Notes: generated by a model from the letters alone, not told the origin. 64,000 bases of DNA from Paraburkholderia sp. BL9I2N2 (GCF_004339745.1 NZ_SMGP01000002.1:1674001-1738000), one strand, 5' to 3'. Counted from the first letter of the stretch, positions 50,307 through 59,249 are shown. Made by a program: numbers and translations.

Positions 50307-51332
50307 TCAAGCCAGCTTGCCAACCGATTGTTCGAGCAGGTCCCACGCCTGATTGCCGAACTTGCTCTTCCACTCGGCGTAGAAACCCGCCTGGCGCAGC
50401 GCCGCGCGGAACGTGTCCGGCGCGGGACGGTTGATCGAGAGACCCTTGCTTTGCAGATCCGCGACCGCCGCGTCGTTCAGCTTGCGCACGTCTTCACGCT
50501 GCTTGAGCGCCGACTGGTTGAACGCGTCACTGGCAATGCCCTGCAGATCCTTCGGCAAGCGCTGCCACGCGCGCGGGTTCAGCACGAACCAGTAGCCGTC
50601 CCACATGTGATTGGTAAGCGAACAGAACTTCTGCACTTCGTAGAGCTTCGCGACCTGCACGATAGGCAGCGGGTTTTCCTGCGCATCGACGATATGCGTT
50701 TGCAGCGACGAATAGACCTCGCTGAATTGCAGGCTGGTCGGCGCAGCGCCGAGTCCCTTGAACATGTCGATGCTGAGCGGACTCACCGGTACGCGAATCT
50801 TCAGACCGCGCATGTTCTGCGCGCTGGTGATCGCACCGGTGCTGGTGGTCGTCTGACGAAAGCCGTTGTCCCACATCTTTTCAAACGATTCGAGTCCGGC
50901 CTTCTGCATCGCGGCGCGCACGTAGGCGCCGAGCTTGCCGTCCATGGCGCTCCACACCTGGTTGTAGTCGCTGAACGCAAAGCCCACCGCGTTGATCGCA
51001 ACCGATGGCGCGAGCGTCGATACCACCAGCGCGGACGGCGTGAACATCTCGATGCCGCCGCTGCGCACCTGCGCGAGCATGTCGGTATCGCCGCCCAACT
51101 GGTTGTTAGGGAATATCCGGATCTCCATGCGCCCTTTCGACGCCTCTTTGATCTGATTGGCCGCTTCCTGCGAGCGCACGTTCAGCGGATGCGTGAGCGG
51201 CAGGTTGTTGCCGTACTTGAACACGAACTCCGGGCCGGACGCCGCGCGCACGATGGCCGGGAAGCCCAGCGCGCTGGCTACCGGCACGGCGGCTGCGGCA
51301 CGCAGCAGGGTGCGTCTCGCGAGGTTGGTCAT
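50307..51332 (-). CDS. TRAP transporter solute-binding protein DctP
   Basis: This 341-residue periplasmic binding protein starts MTNLARRTLLRAAAAVPVAS, a twin-arginine-type signal. The DctP family is seen in FKYGNNLPLTHPLNVRSQEAA, GRMEIRIFPNNQLGGDTDML and the conserved Arg in GLKIRVPVSP. The start at 51332 is set by GGAGACG upstream. It is the first gene of the sugar-acid operon and diverges from the LacI regulator. Confidence 0.9.
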   Translation of the reverse strand: MTNLARRTLLRAAAAVPVASALGFPAIVRAASGPEFVFKYGNNLPLTHPLNVRSQEAANQIKEASKGRMEIRIFPNNQLGGDTDMLAQVRSGGIEMFTPSALVVSTLAPSVAINAVGFAFSDYNQVWSAMDGKLGAYVRAAMQKAGLESFEKMWDNGFRQTTTSTGAITSAQNMRGLKIRVPVSPLSIDMFKGLGAAPTSLQFSEVYSSLQTHIVDAQENPLPIVQVAKLYEVQKFCSLTNHMWDGYWFVLNPRAWQRLPKDLQGIASDAFNQSALKQREDVRKLNDAAVADLQSKGLSINRPAPDTFRAALRQAGFYAEWKSKFGNQAWDLLEQSVGKLA

Positions 51333-51368
51333 TTGAGCGTCTCCTTGCTTATAATTGATGTGACTGTC

Positions 51369-51389
51369 GAATCCATCAAAAACCATCAT
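51369..51389. promoter_or_regulatory. Operator-like site 1 for the LacI regulator
   Basis: GAATCCATCAAAAACCATCAT lies 37 bases upstream of the dctP start. An almost identical sequence occurs in opposite orientation at 51490-51511. Confidence 0.55.
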
Positions 51390-51489
51390 CGCCTGCTCGC
51401 TACGCCGTGATTTCCGGTCTCCGGTGTTGAGTCGTCGCGTGATAGCTGCAAGACTAGGCGTGCGCGGCAACTGCTGTCAAACCGCGAAC

Positions 51490-51511
51490 TTGATGTTTTT
51501 TGATGGAATTC
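51490..51511. promoter_or_regulatory. Operator-like site 2 for the LacI regulator
   Basis: Reverse complement reads GAATTCCATCAAAAAACATC plus AA, matching site 1 with one extra base and one change. It lies 20 bases before the lacI-type start codon. About 120 bases separate the two, compatible with DNA looping or separate control of both directions. Confidence 0.55.
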
Positions 51512-51530
51512 CCTTCTGCGAAGGACCGCT

Positions 51531-52586
51531 ATGTCCGAAACGGTTCACCTCACCGCCGCCGCGCGCGCCCGCATTCCCGACATTGCACGCGCCGCCGGTG
51601 TTTCGACCGCCACAGTGGATCGTGTGCTCAACGGCCGCGAAGGCGTGCGCGCCGTGACGGCGCAACGCGTGCTGCAAGCGGCCGCCCAACTCGGCTATCT
51701 GCTCACGCCAGAGGCACCCGTCGTGCCCGCCTCGAAGCCGATGCGCATCGCGTTTCTGCTGCCCGCCGGCACCAACCGCTATTTGCACATGCTCGGCGAC
51801 TACATCGACTTCGCACACGATCAGTGGAACGCGTTGGACATGAAGTGCCGCGTGCACTACGTCGAGAGTTTCAACCCGAAGGAACTGGCCGACCGTCTGT
51901 TGCACTACGGACAGCGTGCGGATGGCGTCGTGTTCATGGCGCTCGAACATCCGGTGGTGCGCGACGCCGTGAATGCATTGGCGGACCAGGGCGTGCCGGC
52001 CATCACGCTGATTTCGGACTTATCGAATGCGCGGCGGCTGGCTTACGTGGGCATCGACAATCGTGCGGCGGGACGTACCGCTGCTTTGCTGCTCGGGCGC
52101 TTCATGGGCCCTCGACCGAGCGGGAAGATCGCCATGCTCGCGGGCAGCCTCAACTATCGCGGGCATGAGGAACGCGAGATCGGTTTTCTGCATTTGATCG
52201 AATCGACGTTTCCACAAGTGCGCGTGATCGGATTGCGTGAGGGACACGACGATAGCGAACGCAACTATATGCAGACACGCAAGCTGCTGGAGCAGCATCC
52301 CGATCTCGCCGGCATTTACAACAGCGGCGGCGGATCGGATGGCGTGGCGCGCGCGATTGTCGAGGCGCGCTCAGAGCAGAAGATTCTGTTTGTCGGCCAT
52401 GGCTTGACGCCTGACACGCGAGCGTTGCTGATCGACGGCACCATGGATGCGTTGATCACGCAAACGCCACAAGCGATGGTGGGAAATTGTCTGCGCATTT
52501 TTCGCAACGTGCGCGAGAAGCGTGACGCGATGAGCGACGTGAAGCCGGTGCAATTTAGCATCGTCCTGCGGGAGAATTTGCCTTGA
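51531..52586 (+). CDS. LacI-family regulator
   Basis: This 351-residue protein has the LacI DNA-binding start PDIARAAGVSTATVDRVLNGREGV and a type 1 periplasmic-binding-like ligand domain (RIAFLLPAG, GVVFMALEHP, AYVGIDNRAAGRTAALLL, GIYNSGGGSDGVARAI). VDRVLNG instead of the common VSRVLNG is shared with several sugar-acid regulators. It is divergent from the DctP-DctQM-VOC-RLP-kinase operon and is its likely controller, using the two sites at 51369 and 51490. Confidence 0.88.
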   Translation: MSETVHLTAAARARIPDIARAAGVSTATVDRVLNGREGVRAVTAQRVLQAAAQLGYLLTPEAPVVPASKPMRIAFLLPAGTNRYLHMLGDYIDFAHDQWNALDMKCRVHYVESFNPKELADRLLHYGQRADGVVFMALEHPVVRDAVNALADQGVPAITLISDLSNARRLAYVGIDNRAAGRTAALLLGRFMGPRPSGKIAMLAGSLNYRGHEEREIGFLHLIESTFPQVRVIGLREGHDDSERNYMQTRKLLEQHPDLAGIYNSGGGSDGVARAIVEARSEQKILFVGHGLTPDTRALLIDGTMDALITQTPQAMVGNCLRIFRNVREKRDAMSDVKPVQFSIVLRENLP

Positions 52587-52745
52587 CGTTACCGTGGCGG
52601 CGTCGAACCAGACTTGCATGCGGTGAGGTTCGGCGCCGTACTCGGCAGCATCGAGCAGCCACCGCTGGCTTGAGATGACACGTCAGGCACGCCGGATGCT
52701 CAATCACCTTCGTATTCAAACCTCGATACGAAAGGAGATCACATC

Positions 52746-52820
52746 ATGCCTTACCTTCTCGGCTGGTTGCTTGGCGTCCCGTTGATCGTACTGGTCATCC
52801 TGTACCTCATCTTCCACTAA
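52746..52820 (+). CDS. 24-residue single-span membrane protein
   Basis: MPYLLGWLLGVPLIVLVILY-LIFH is one hydrophobic helix. AAAGGAG lies 8 bases before the ATG, so translation is likely despite the size. Its Gly/Pro-containing start is like other tiny membrane proteins of Burkholderia. Function unknown. It stands alone in the 52587-53087 gap; after it a GC-rich stretch with CTGCGGCGC-type inverted segments may hold its terminator. Confidence 0.65.
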   Translation: MPYLLGWLLGVPLIVLVILYLIFH

Positions 52821-53087
52821 TCCATAGAACCTGCTCGTTTGCGCAGTTGATCCGAGGTTCGTTCCACTGCGCCGCAGCCCCACCCGGCTGCGGCGCGAAA
52901 GGCGGCGCCAGCGTCCGGGCGTCGCCTTTCGCGCGTCCGCGCGATGCATGCGCGCCGAGGCATCGAGGCACCTATCTTTCCGCTTGCGCTGCGCGGAATG
53001 GCGCGTAAAACTAACCTTCCCTAGTCCGCGCAAAATGCCATATCTGCACACGTGCGCTCAGAATGCGTGCGAGGCAAGGAGGGACCG

Positions 53088-53456
53088 ATGGCCAGCAACG
53101 AGTACACGCTGTCACACCAGGACGTGGTGAAAGCCGTCATTATTCATCAGGATATTCACGAGGGTTTCTGGACGCTGAACATCAATTTCGACGTCGCCGC
53201 CAGCCACGGCCCACAACTGCCCGACCCGTGCCTTGCCGTGACGATCAAAGGCATCGGCATCATGCGCGCGTCGCCTGCCGATCCGTTCGCGATCGACGCC
53301 GCACTCGTCAATCCGCCGGCTCAGCATGTCGAGGGAACGGTACGCATCGCGGCGGCTGTCAACGGCGCGCATCAAAGCGGCATGCAATTCTGCCGCGACG
53401 TCTATCGCAATGTCGCGGTACAGAGCGCGGTCAAAGCGCCTACCAAACCAAGTTGA
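53088..53456 (+). CDS. Hypothetical protein
   Basis: This 122-residue soluble protein starts MASNEYTLSHQDVVKAVIIH, then QDIHEGFWTLNINFDVAAS and later PDPCLAVTIKGIGIMRA. It looks like a beta-rich single domain. AAGGAGGGACC gives a strong ribosome-binding site and fixes the start at 53088. I do not recognise the family, and neighbours give no hint. Confidence 0.65.
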   Translation: MASNEYTLSHQDVVKAVIIHQDIHEGFWTLNINFDVAASHGPQLPDPCLAVTIKGIGIMRASPADPFAIDAALVNPPAQHVEGTVRIAAAVNGAHQSGMQFCRDVYRNVAVQSAVKAPTKPS

Positions 53457-53533
53457 TCGAGCAGCCACGCGTCGCTTTTAGTTCAAGGCGACGCGAGTGG
53501 TGCAGTGTCCGCCGCACGATCCAGTCGACGCGC

Positions 53534-53900
53534 TCAGCGCACCGCCGCCATCAGCGCGCCCATGCCGACCAGCACACTACCCATCAAACGATTCACGGCG
53601 CGCAGCCGCGTCGGCCGTTGTAAAACGGTGCGCAAGCGGTGCGAGAAAATTGCCGCCGACGCCACGCTCAACGCAAACACGCATGCAACTGTCGCGGCCA
53701 GCAAAAGATATTGCTGATTCGCGGACCAGTGCGCCTCATTCGAAGGAGCGCTAATGAACTGCGGAAAGAACGACGGAAAAAACAGCAGCGTCTTCGGGTT
53801 GAATCCCGAGGTGGCGACGCCGCGCCAGAACAGGCTTCGTTGCTGAGCGTCGGCAGCCAGCTCGACATCGGAAGGCGTGTGGTTGCGGCATGCCAGTACG
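53534..53900 (-). pseudogene. Truncated LysE-family exporter gene
   Basis: On the minus strand, between a stop near 53908 and the TGA at 53534, the frame reads ...RSLFWRGVATSGFNPKTLLF, then FPSFFPQFI, and ends RLMGSVLVGMGALMAAVR. This is the C-terminal half of a LysE/RhtB amino-acid exporter; GFxxNPKxxLFFxxFxPQF is a family hallmark. The first roughly 90 residues, including any start, are missing. It lies next to an Lrp regulator, a common partner of LysE exporters, so the pair has decayed. Confidence 0.7.
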
Positions 53901-54261
53901 TCCCGCCGCTATCCGCGCGGGTCGAGAAACCCGGTCGTGCGGACGATCATGCTGGCAGGCATTCGGTTAGGAACATGCGTCCATGCCCGGCGAGCGCGTC
54001 TTACGGCGCTGGTAACGCCGCAATTCGCCCGCGTGCTGCCTCCTGTGAAAGACAGCGAGACACCGGATGGCAGCTTGTGGCCGCGCAAGGCCGCAGGCGC
54101 GAGGCCCGCAGCCCGGACGGTTGTCCCGGGCATGAATGCACCATGAAAATATACCGGGACGCTGGCTGGATAGGCTTCTTAAAGCAATGATCTTCCCGCG
54201 CGATGTCGGGACAATCTTCCTTTAGAATGCGATTTTCCAGAACAAGCTTCCAGTACCGCCT

Positions 54262-54735
54262 ATGACCACCCGAAATCGCTCGCTCGACAACCAGGATCGC
54301 AAGATCATGCGCGAGTTGCAAAAGAACGCGCGCCTCAGCAATGCCGAGCTGGCGGAACTGGTCGGCATGTCGACCACGGCGTGCTGGAATCGCACGCGTC
54401 AGTTGGAAACGGAGGGGTATATCCGCGGCTACGTCGCGCTGCTCGATCAGCAGAAGCTCGGCTTCGCGGACATCGTCCTGCTCGAAGTGACGCTGGACCG
54501 TCACGACGACGACGCCCTCGCCCGCTTCGGCGCCGAATTGGCGACGCTGACCGAAGTGCTGGAGGCGTATCTCGTGTCGGGCGACTACGACTATCTGGTG
54601 AAGGTGGCGGTCGATGGCACGGCGGGCTACGAGCGGTTTCTGCGCGAGAAGCTCTACAAGATCGCCGGCATCCGGCATAGCCGCTCGATGTTCGCCTTGC
54701 GTTGCATGAAGAGCATCCCGTCCGTGCAGGTGTGA
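54262..54735 (+). CDS. Lrp/AsnC-family regulator
   Basis: This 157-residue regulator has the N-terminal helix-turn-helix LDNQDRKIMRELQKNARLSN then AELAELVGMSTTACWNRTRQLE, and a RAM ligand domain (VLEAYLVSGDYDYLVKVAVD). These proteins respond to amino acids. It is divergent from the LysE remnant, which was probably its target. The 53901-54261 gap between them holds no gene I can support. Confidence 0.9.
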   Translation: MTTRNRSLDNQDRKIMRELQKNARLSNAELAELVGMSTTACWNRTRQLETEGYIRGYVALLDQQKLGFADIVLLEVTLDRHDDDALARFGAELATLTEVLEAYLVSGDYDYLVKVAVDGTAGYERFLREKLYKIAGIRHSRSMFALRCMKSIPSVQV

Positions 54736-54775
54736 AAAACGTGAAGCGCACTTGCCTGAATGCGCGGACTCACGT

Positions 54776-56005
54776 TCAGCGCAACGCTTTCTGACACGCC
54801 GCCAGCACCGCGCCCGCCGCGAGCAGCAGTGCGGAATACACGAGCCCGCGCGCGAGACCCGCGCCGTCCGAGACCCAGCCGATCACCATCGGTCCGACGA
54901 TCTGCCCGAACGCGAACACGATCGTGAACGCGCTGATGCCTTTGGCCCAATGACTCGCGGGCAGATTGTGGCGCACGAAAGCCGTGGTCGACGCCACAGC
55001 GGAGAGAAACGTCGCGCCAAACAGCACGCCGGACACGAACGCCACCCACGGTTGCGTGAACAGCGCGGGCAGCAGCGTCGCGACCGCGAGCAAAGCGTTG
55101 AGCACCGCGAGCGCCTGGCCACCGCGCATGCGATCGAGCAACCCCGACCACACGCGCGCCGAGACCACCGTCGCCACGCCTAGCAGCAGATAAAAACCCG
55201 TAACGACAGCCGCGCTCATGCCCGCATTGCGCAGGAGTGCGACGATAAACGTCATGTAGCCGATATAGCCGACGCCGAACAAGCCGTAGCCCGCCAGCGC
55301 GAGACTGAATCGCAGCCAACGGGGTGCATCGGCGGCGGCGTGTGATTGCGTGGCCGACGACGCCGTCGCGTGCACGCTCTCGATTTTTCGCGCGGCGGCG
55401 ATGGCCACTGCGGCGAGTACCGCACACGCGAGCGCGAGTGCGAACCACGCAAACTGCCAGCCGTGCGCGACGTTGAAGATAGTCAGCGGCACCAGCACCG
55501 ACGACGCCACGATGCCCCATCCCGTGCCGCCGTAATACAAGCCGAGGACGAGCCCGGCGTCGTGCGGCCTCGCCGATGCGAGCCGCGCAGCCAACACGCC
55601 GCCGCTGATAAAAACCGCCGCGCTGCTCACGCCGGTGATCACGCGCAACACGAGCAGCGAGTCCGTGTCGGCAAGCAGACCGCTGATTGCCATCAGTAGC
55701 GCAGTCGCGACGCAACCGCCGCCGAACAATGCGCCGGCCGACCATCTGCGCGCAAGGCGCGGAAAAGCCAGCGCACCGAGCAGATAACCCAGCGCGTTGG
55801 CCGTATTCATCGCGCCGGCTTGCGCGAAGCTCCAGCCGAGGTCGAGTTTCATTGACGGCAACAGCAGTGCGTACGCGAAGCGTGCGAGGCCGAGCGCGAT
55901 CGCGCTACCCAGCGACAACGCCGCGGCGAGCATCAGCGTGGGGACGCGTTGCGCCGCTTCGGTGGCCTCGGAAGTCGATGCGGTCTCGAATGTTTTTGTC
56001 GGCAT
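54776..56005 (-). CDS. YbfB/YjiJ-family MFS transporter
   Basis: This 409-residue protein has 12 predicted spans, with ALGLARFAYALLLPSMKLDL and NTANALGYLLGALAFPRLARR, resembling the protein at 43261-44487. Substrate unknown. The ATG at 56005 (MPTKTFET) is chosen because residues before it are unlike the family; 56068 is the alternative. It converges on the Lrp gene with a 40-base gap. Confidence 0.82.
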   Translation of the reverse strand: MPTKTFETASTSEATEAAQRVPTLMLAAALSLGSAIALGLARFAYALLLPSMKLDLGWSFAQAGAMNTANALGYLLGALAFPRLARRWSAGALFGGGCVATALLMAISGLLADTDSLLVLRVITGVSSAAVFISGGVLAARLASARPHDAGLVLGLYYGGTGWGIVASSVLVPLTIFNVAHGWQFAWFALALACAVLAAVAIAAARKIESVHATASSATQSHAAADAPRWLRFSLALAGYGLFGVGYIGYMTFIVALLRNAGMSAAVVTGFYLLLGVATVVSARVWSGLLDRMRGGQALAVLNALLAVATLLPALFTQPWVAFVSGVLFGATFLSAVASTTAFVRHNLPASHWAKGISAFTIVFAFGQIVGPMVIGWVSDGAGLARGLVYSALLLAAGAVLAACQKALR

Positions 56006-56206
56006 GGGCAAGCGAAAGTGGGCAAGGAGGCTGCAGGCCGCTTTTGCCAAAAAGGCTGAATTCGGCACTTCGCCATCATATCCGGGGGCGCCGGGCGCGG
56101 TTGACCGTTAGTTGCGTTAGCAATTTACCGCTCGGCGGCTCGGGCTGCCCTGCGTTTCGCGCCGTGCGCCGAACGGGCTCGAAACCAATTCACCAACATT
56201 TCTTCT

Positions 56207-56227
56207 AAATGCGAATGATTTGCATTT
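56207..56227. promoter_or_regulatory. Fur-box-like palindrome before the nitroreductase
   Basis: AAATGCGAATGATTTGCATT plus a final T is 18/21 symmetric and resembles Fur boxes of Betaproteobacteria (repeats of the NATNAT type). It lies 52 bases before the start codon. Iron control of the downstream genes is inferred. Confidence 0.5.
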
Positions 56228-56279
56228 ACTAGCAAATTAGCTCATTATTCAGCCCATACCATTCGCCGAACCCGAGATC

Positions 56280-56945
56280 ATGACGACGCTAGACATCAGC
56301 CGCCCCGAAACCGACAACCAGCGCCCGGCGGCAGCAAAGCCTGCCGCCGGCGCCGGACCGAAAGCTTCGGCGGCGCTCGAAGTCCTGCTGTCGCGTCAAT
56401 CGCAATGGCCGCTGACCGAGCCCGGTCCGGCGGACGCCGAACTCGACCTGATCTTCGACGCCGCCTTGCGCGCACCGGATCACGGCAATCTGCGTCCCTG
56501 GCGCTTTGTGACGATTCGCGGCGACGCACGCGGACCGCTCGGCGACGTGCTGGTCGACCTCGCCTGCGCCCGCTCGCCGGACGAACCGCGTTCGGCGCAT
56601 GCGCATCGCCGGCAGAAGGCATTTGCCGCGCCGCTGCTGATCGCGCTCGGCGCGGCAATCTCGACGCATCCCAAGGTGCCCGAGATCGAGCAATTGCTGG
56701 CCGCCGGCGCGGCGGCGATGAACATGCTCAACGCGATCCATGCGCTCGGCTTTGGCGGCTTCTGGTCCACCGGTCCGGACAGTTATGAACCGCGCTTGCA
56801 TGACGCATTGGGCTTCGCGCCGAACGAGCGACTGCTCGGCTTCCTGTTTGTCGGCACGCCGAAAACGCCGGGGCAAGCACCGGCACGTCCGGCGCGCAGC
56901 GCACACGTGCGCGAGTGGCAGCCGACGCAGCCCGCTCAAACCTGA
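56280..56945 (+). CDS. Nitroreductase family protein (YdjA-like)
   Basis: This 221-residue FMN-dependent oxidoreductase has LLSRQSQWPLTEPGPADAEL, then APDHGNLRPWRFVTIRG (FMN contact), AAGAAAMNMLNAIHALGFGGFWSTG and LGFLFVGTP near the end, as in YdjA-type nitroreductases. The N-terminus carries about 30 extra low-complexity residues. Physiological substrate unknown. The Fur-box-like site upstream and the phosphopantetheinyl-transferase-related genes downstream hint at iron or siderophore metabolism. Confidence 0.85.
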   Translation: MTTLDISRPETDNQRPAAAKPAAGAGPKASAALEVLLSRQSQWPLTEPGPADAELDLIFDAALRAPDHGNLRPWRFVTIRGDARGPLGDVLVDLACARSPDEPRSAHAHRRQKAFAAPLLIALGAAISTHPKVPEIEQLLAAGAAAMNMLNAIHALGFGGFWSTGPDSYEPRLHDALGFAPNERLLGFLFVGTPKTPGQAPARPARSAHVREWQPTQPAQT

Positions 56946-57098
56946 AGCAAGCGCCGGTAACGGCATCAAACGTGAGCATCTGACGCAGGCTCTGCGTCAT
57001 CGCCCTTCCGTCGCACGCGACAAGCGCTGGCCTGCGACGCCGCACCCGTCCCATCCGGCCGGCGCGATTCATTGGACCGTGTCCATTCAGGAGCATCG

Positions 57099-57578
57099 AT
57101 GAACTTTCGCTCTCAACATAGCAGCCGCCCGGAACTGATCGACGATCATCCGACCGATACCGCCGACGCGCCCGACCGCACCGTCCTGAGCGCCGTTCGC
57201 ACATGGCTGCGGCCCGCCTGCGAAACGGCGCGCGGCGGCGTGCACTGGCGCGACATTCTCAGCGGCATAGGTCTGCGACCGGACGGCATCGAACACTTCG
57301 ATCTACTGATGCGTTCGCTGATGCACGTGTCGTATCGGCCACTCGATATGCGCTGCCGCTGTGCCAGCGATCTCGGCAAGGACGAAGCGGTGATCCTGCA
57401 GACCATCGCGCTGCTGCAAAAAACGCATAGCGGTGCAGCGTTGCGCATGTTGAACGAATGGCTGCCCGCGCCCGCGGTGAGTGGCGTCCTGAAGCTGATT
57501 CGCTGGTTCGCCATCGATCTGCTCGACGCCGGTGTGGAACTCGACGTGCAAGCCCGGCGCGTCACGTACATGCATTGA
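57099..57578 (+). CDS. Hypothetical protein linked to the transferase-like gene
   Basis: This 159-residue protein is helical and soluble, with RTWLRPACETARGGVHWRDILSG and a pair of Cys (RCRCASDLG). AGGAGCATCG precedes the ATG at 57099. It lies 12 bases before the next gene and is surely co-transcribed with it. I do not recognise the family. Confidence 0.6.
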   Translation: MNFRSQHSSRPELIDDHPTDTADAPDRTVLSAVRTWLRPACETARGGVHWRDILSGIGLRPDGIEHFDLLMRSLMHVSYRPLDMRCRCASDLGKDEAVILQTIALLQKTHSGAALRMLNEWLPAPAVSGVLKLIRWFAIDLLDAGVELDVQARRVTYMH

Positions 57579-57590
57579 GGAAGCAGGCCT

Positions 57591-58442
57591 ATGCCATTGG
57601 AACTGGATCTGGCTTGCCCGGCGGCTTCGCGCCCGCGCGATAGCGGCGAGTCACGCGAAGTCGCCGCTGAACGCAGTGCTGGCGAACAAGCCGTGCAGCC
57701 CGCCCGCCTCGCACCCACTATTGCCGCCGCGGCCACACCCGTATTCCTGTCCCATCCGCTGACTCGCAGCTATCCGTACAACGTCGCCGCGCCGCGCGCA
57801 GGCGAGTTGCATCTTTGGCGGTTCCGCTGCGAATGGCTGCCGGTGCCTGTGCAAGAAGGCGATAGCTGGCTGTCGAAGAGCGAACGCGAGCGTGCGCGGT
57901 TGCATCCGAACGCCGCGTTGCGCAAACGCTTTATCAGCGCGCGAGTGGTGGTGCGCTGGATCGTCGGAAATCTGTTCGACTGCGAACCGCAAGCCGTCGA
58001 TTTACAGGATGACGGCAACGAGAAACTGCGTGCGCGTCATCCTCGCGACGGCCGTGGCATCACAATCGATATCGCGTACGGCGGCATCTGGATCGTGATC
58101 GGCGTTGCGTCGGCGACGCTAGGATTGAGCGTCGTCGTGCCCTCGCCAGGCGCGGCGCCCGAGGAAACGCCGGAAGCCTCGCAACGCCGCGCTCGCTACG
58201 GCAGTCTTTGCAATGCGCTGCGCTATGCGCCCGTCGATATCGATGTCGAACTGCTGTTCAGCCACTCCGCAAACGGTGCGTTCGATCTCGCGGAACACGG
58301 CCGCTGGCATGTGCTGGATGTGCCGATGGCCGGCAAGATTCGCGCTGCGGTCGCGCTTGCGCAGCCGGCCATGCAGCGACTCACACAGGTCCACGCGTTC
58401 GGCTGGCCGAAGGCTTTGGCGTTCGGACAGGTCAACGCTTAG
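57591..58442 (+). CDS. Degenerate 4'-phosphopantetheinyl-transferase-like protein
   Basis: This 283-residue protein has the Sfp-type N-terminal layout (GELHLWRFRCEWLPVPV, then LSKSERERARLHPNAALRKRFISARVVVRWIVG) that matches the functional transferase on the other strand. Where that enzyme has VGVDIE and WVAKEALVK, this one has LGLSVVVPSP and no KEA motif, so Mg-binding and catalytic residues are missing. It may be inactive, regulatory, or a new activity on the same fold. It is convergent with the true transferase, 20 bases away. Confidence 0.6.
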   Translation: MPLELDLACPAASRPRDSGESREVAAERSAGEQAVQPARLAPTIAAAATPVFLSHPLTRSYPYNVAAPRAGELHLWRFRCEWLPVPVQEGDSWLSKSERERARLHPNAALRKRFISARVVVRWIVGNLFDCEPQAVDLQDDGNEKLRARHPRDGRGITIDIAYGGIWIVIGVASATLGLSVVVPSPGAAPEETPEASQRRARYGSLCNALRYAPVDIDVELLFSHSANGAFDLAEHGRWHVLDVPMAGKIRAAVALAQPAMQRLTQVHAFGWPKALAFGQVNA

Positions 58443-58462
58443 CGCGCCGTGTTTGTTTGCGA

Positions 58463-59197
58463 TTACCGAAGCGCGGTCACTGACCACGCGACGCACGCAG
58501 CGTAGCTGTCCGGTGCCACAAGCCAGTGCGCGGCGACATCGCACATATCGTCTGGAATCTGCTTGCGCAGCGTCACGCGCTTGCTCTCACGCGGTAGCAC
58601 GGTCAGATGTTGCAATCCGCGCGTGATGCCCACGCCCGTTGTTTTGACGAGCGCTTCCTTGGCGACCCACGCATCGTAAAACGCAGCGCTCTGCTGACCT
58701 ACGTCGAGGCGTTCGATCCACGCGACTTCTTCCGGATCGAGCGTCAAGGCCGCAATCGAATGCCAATCGAATTTGTCGCTGTGCTGCTCGATATCGACGC
58801 CCACGCGCCGAACCGGCGACATCGCGATCAGTCCATGCGCACCCGCATGCGATACATTGAAATCGAAGCGATTCGAATCCGCGAGATGGGGTCGGTGATT
58901 GACGTCGGGCGCAAAACGCACGGCGTGTGCCGCCATGTCGAGCCGCCGCGCGAGCTCTTCACGCAGCGCGGCGCGCACGGTCGCGAAGCGCAGCGCGTCA
59001 TCATGGCGGCGAAAGGTGCGGGCTCGCGTGCGTTCGTCCTCGCTGAGGGATGCAAAGGCCGGCGCGTCGAGCGACGCAGTGAAGTCGATGTCGATCCGCC
59101 ACAACGCAATGTCGGACGGGCCATCGTGCGGCAGCGGAACGGGGTCGATCGAATACATGCAAAGGTTCGGACGTAATGGGCGCAATCGCGGACGCAT
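58463..59197 (-). CDS. 4'-phosphopantetheinyl transferase, Sfp/AcpT type
   Basis: This 244-residue enzyme transfers phosphopantetheine from CoA to carrier proteins. Key motifs are FNVSHAG (in pieces DFNVSHAGAHGLIAM), VGVDIEQHSDKFD (metal ligands Asp, Glu), and FYDAWVAKEALVKTTGVGI. Likely carrier targets (NRPS, PKS or acyl carrier protein) are not in the window. Start uncertain: 59197 or 59158 (MYSIDP), neither with a strong ribosome-binding site. Confidence 0.87.
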   Translation of the reverse strand: MRPRLRPLRPNLCMYSIDPVPLPHDGPSDIALWRIDIDFTASLDAPAFASLSEDERTRARTFRRHDDALRFATVRAALREELARRLDMAAHAVRFAPDVNHRPHLADSNRFDFNVSHAGAHGLIAMSPVRRVGVDIEQHSDKFDWHSIAALTLDPEEVAWIERLDVGQQSAAFYDAWVAKEALVKTTGVGITRGLQHLTVLPRESKRVTLRKQIPDDMCDVAAHWLVAPDSYAACVAWSVTALR

Positions 59198-59249
59198 AAC
59201 CGCGACTCTACCCGATATGACGTACGAAGCCATCGATCTCGAGCGACGC

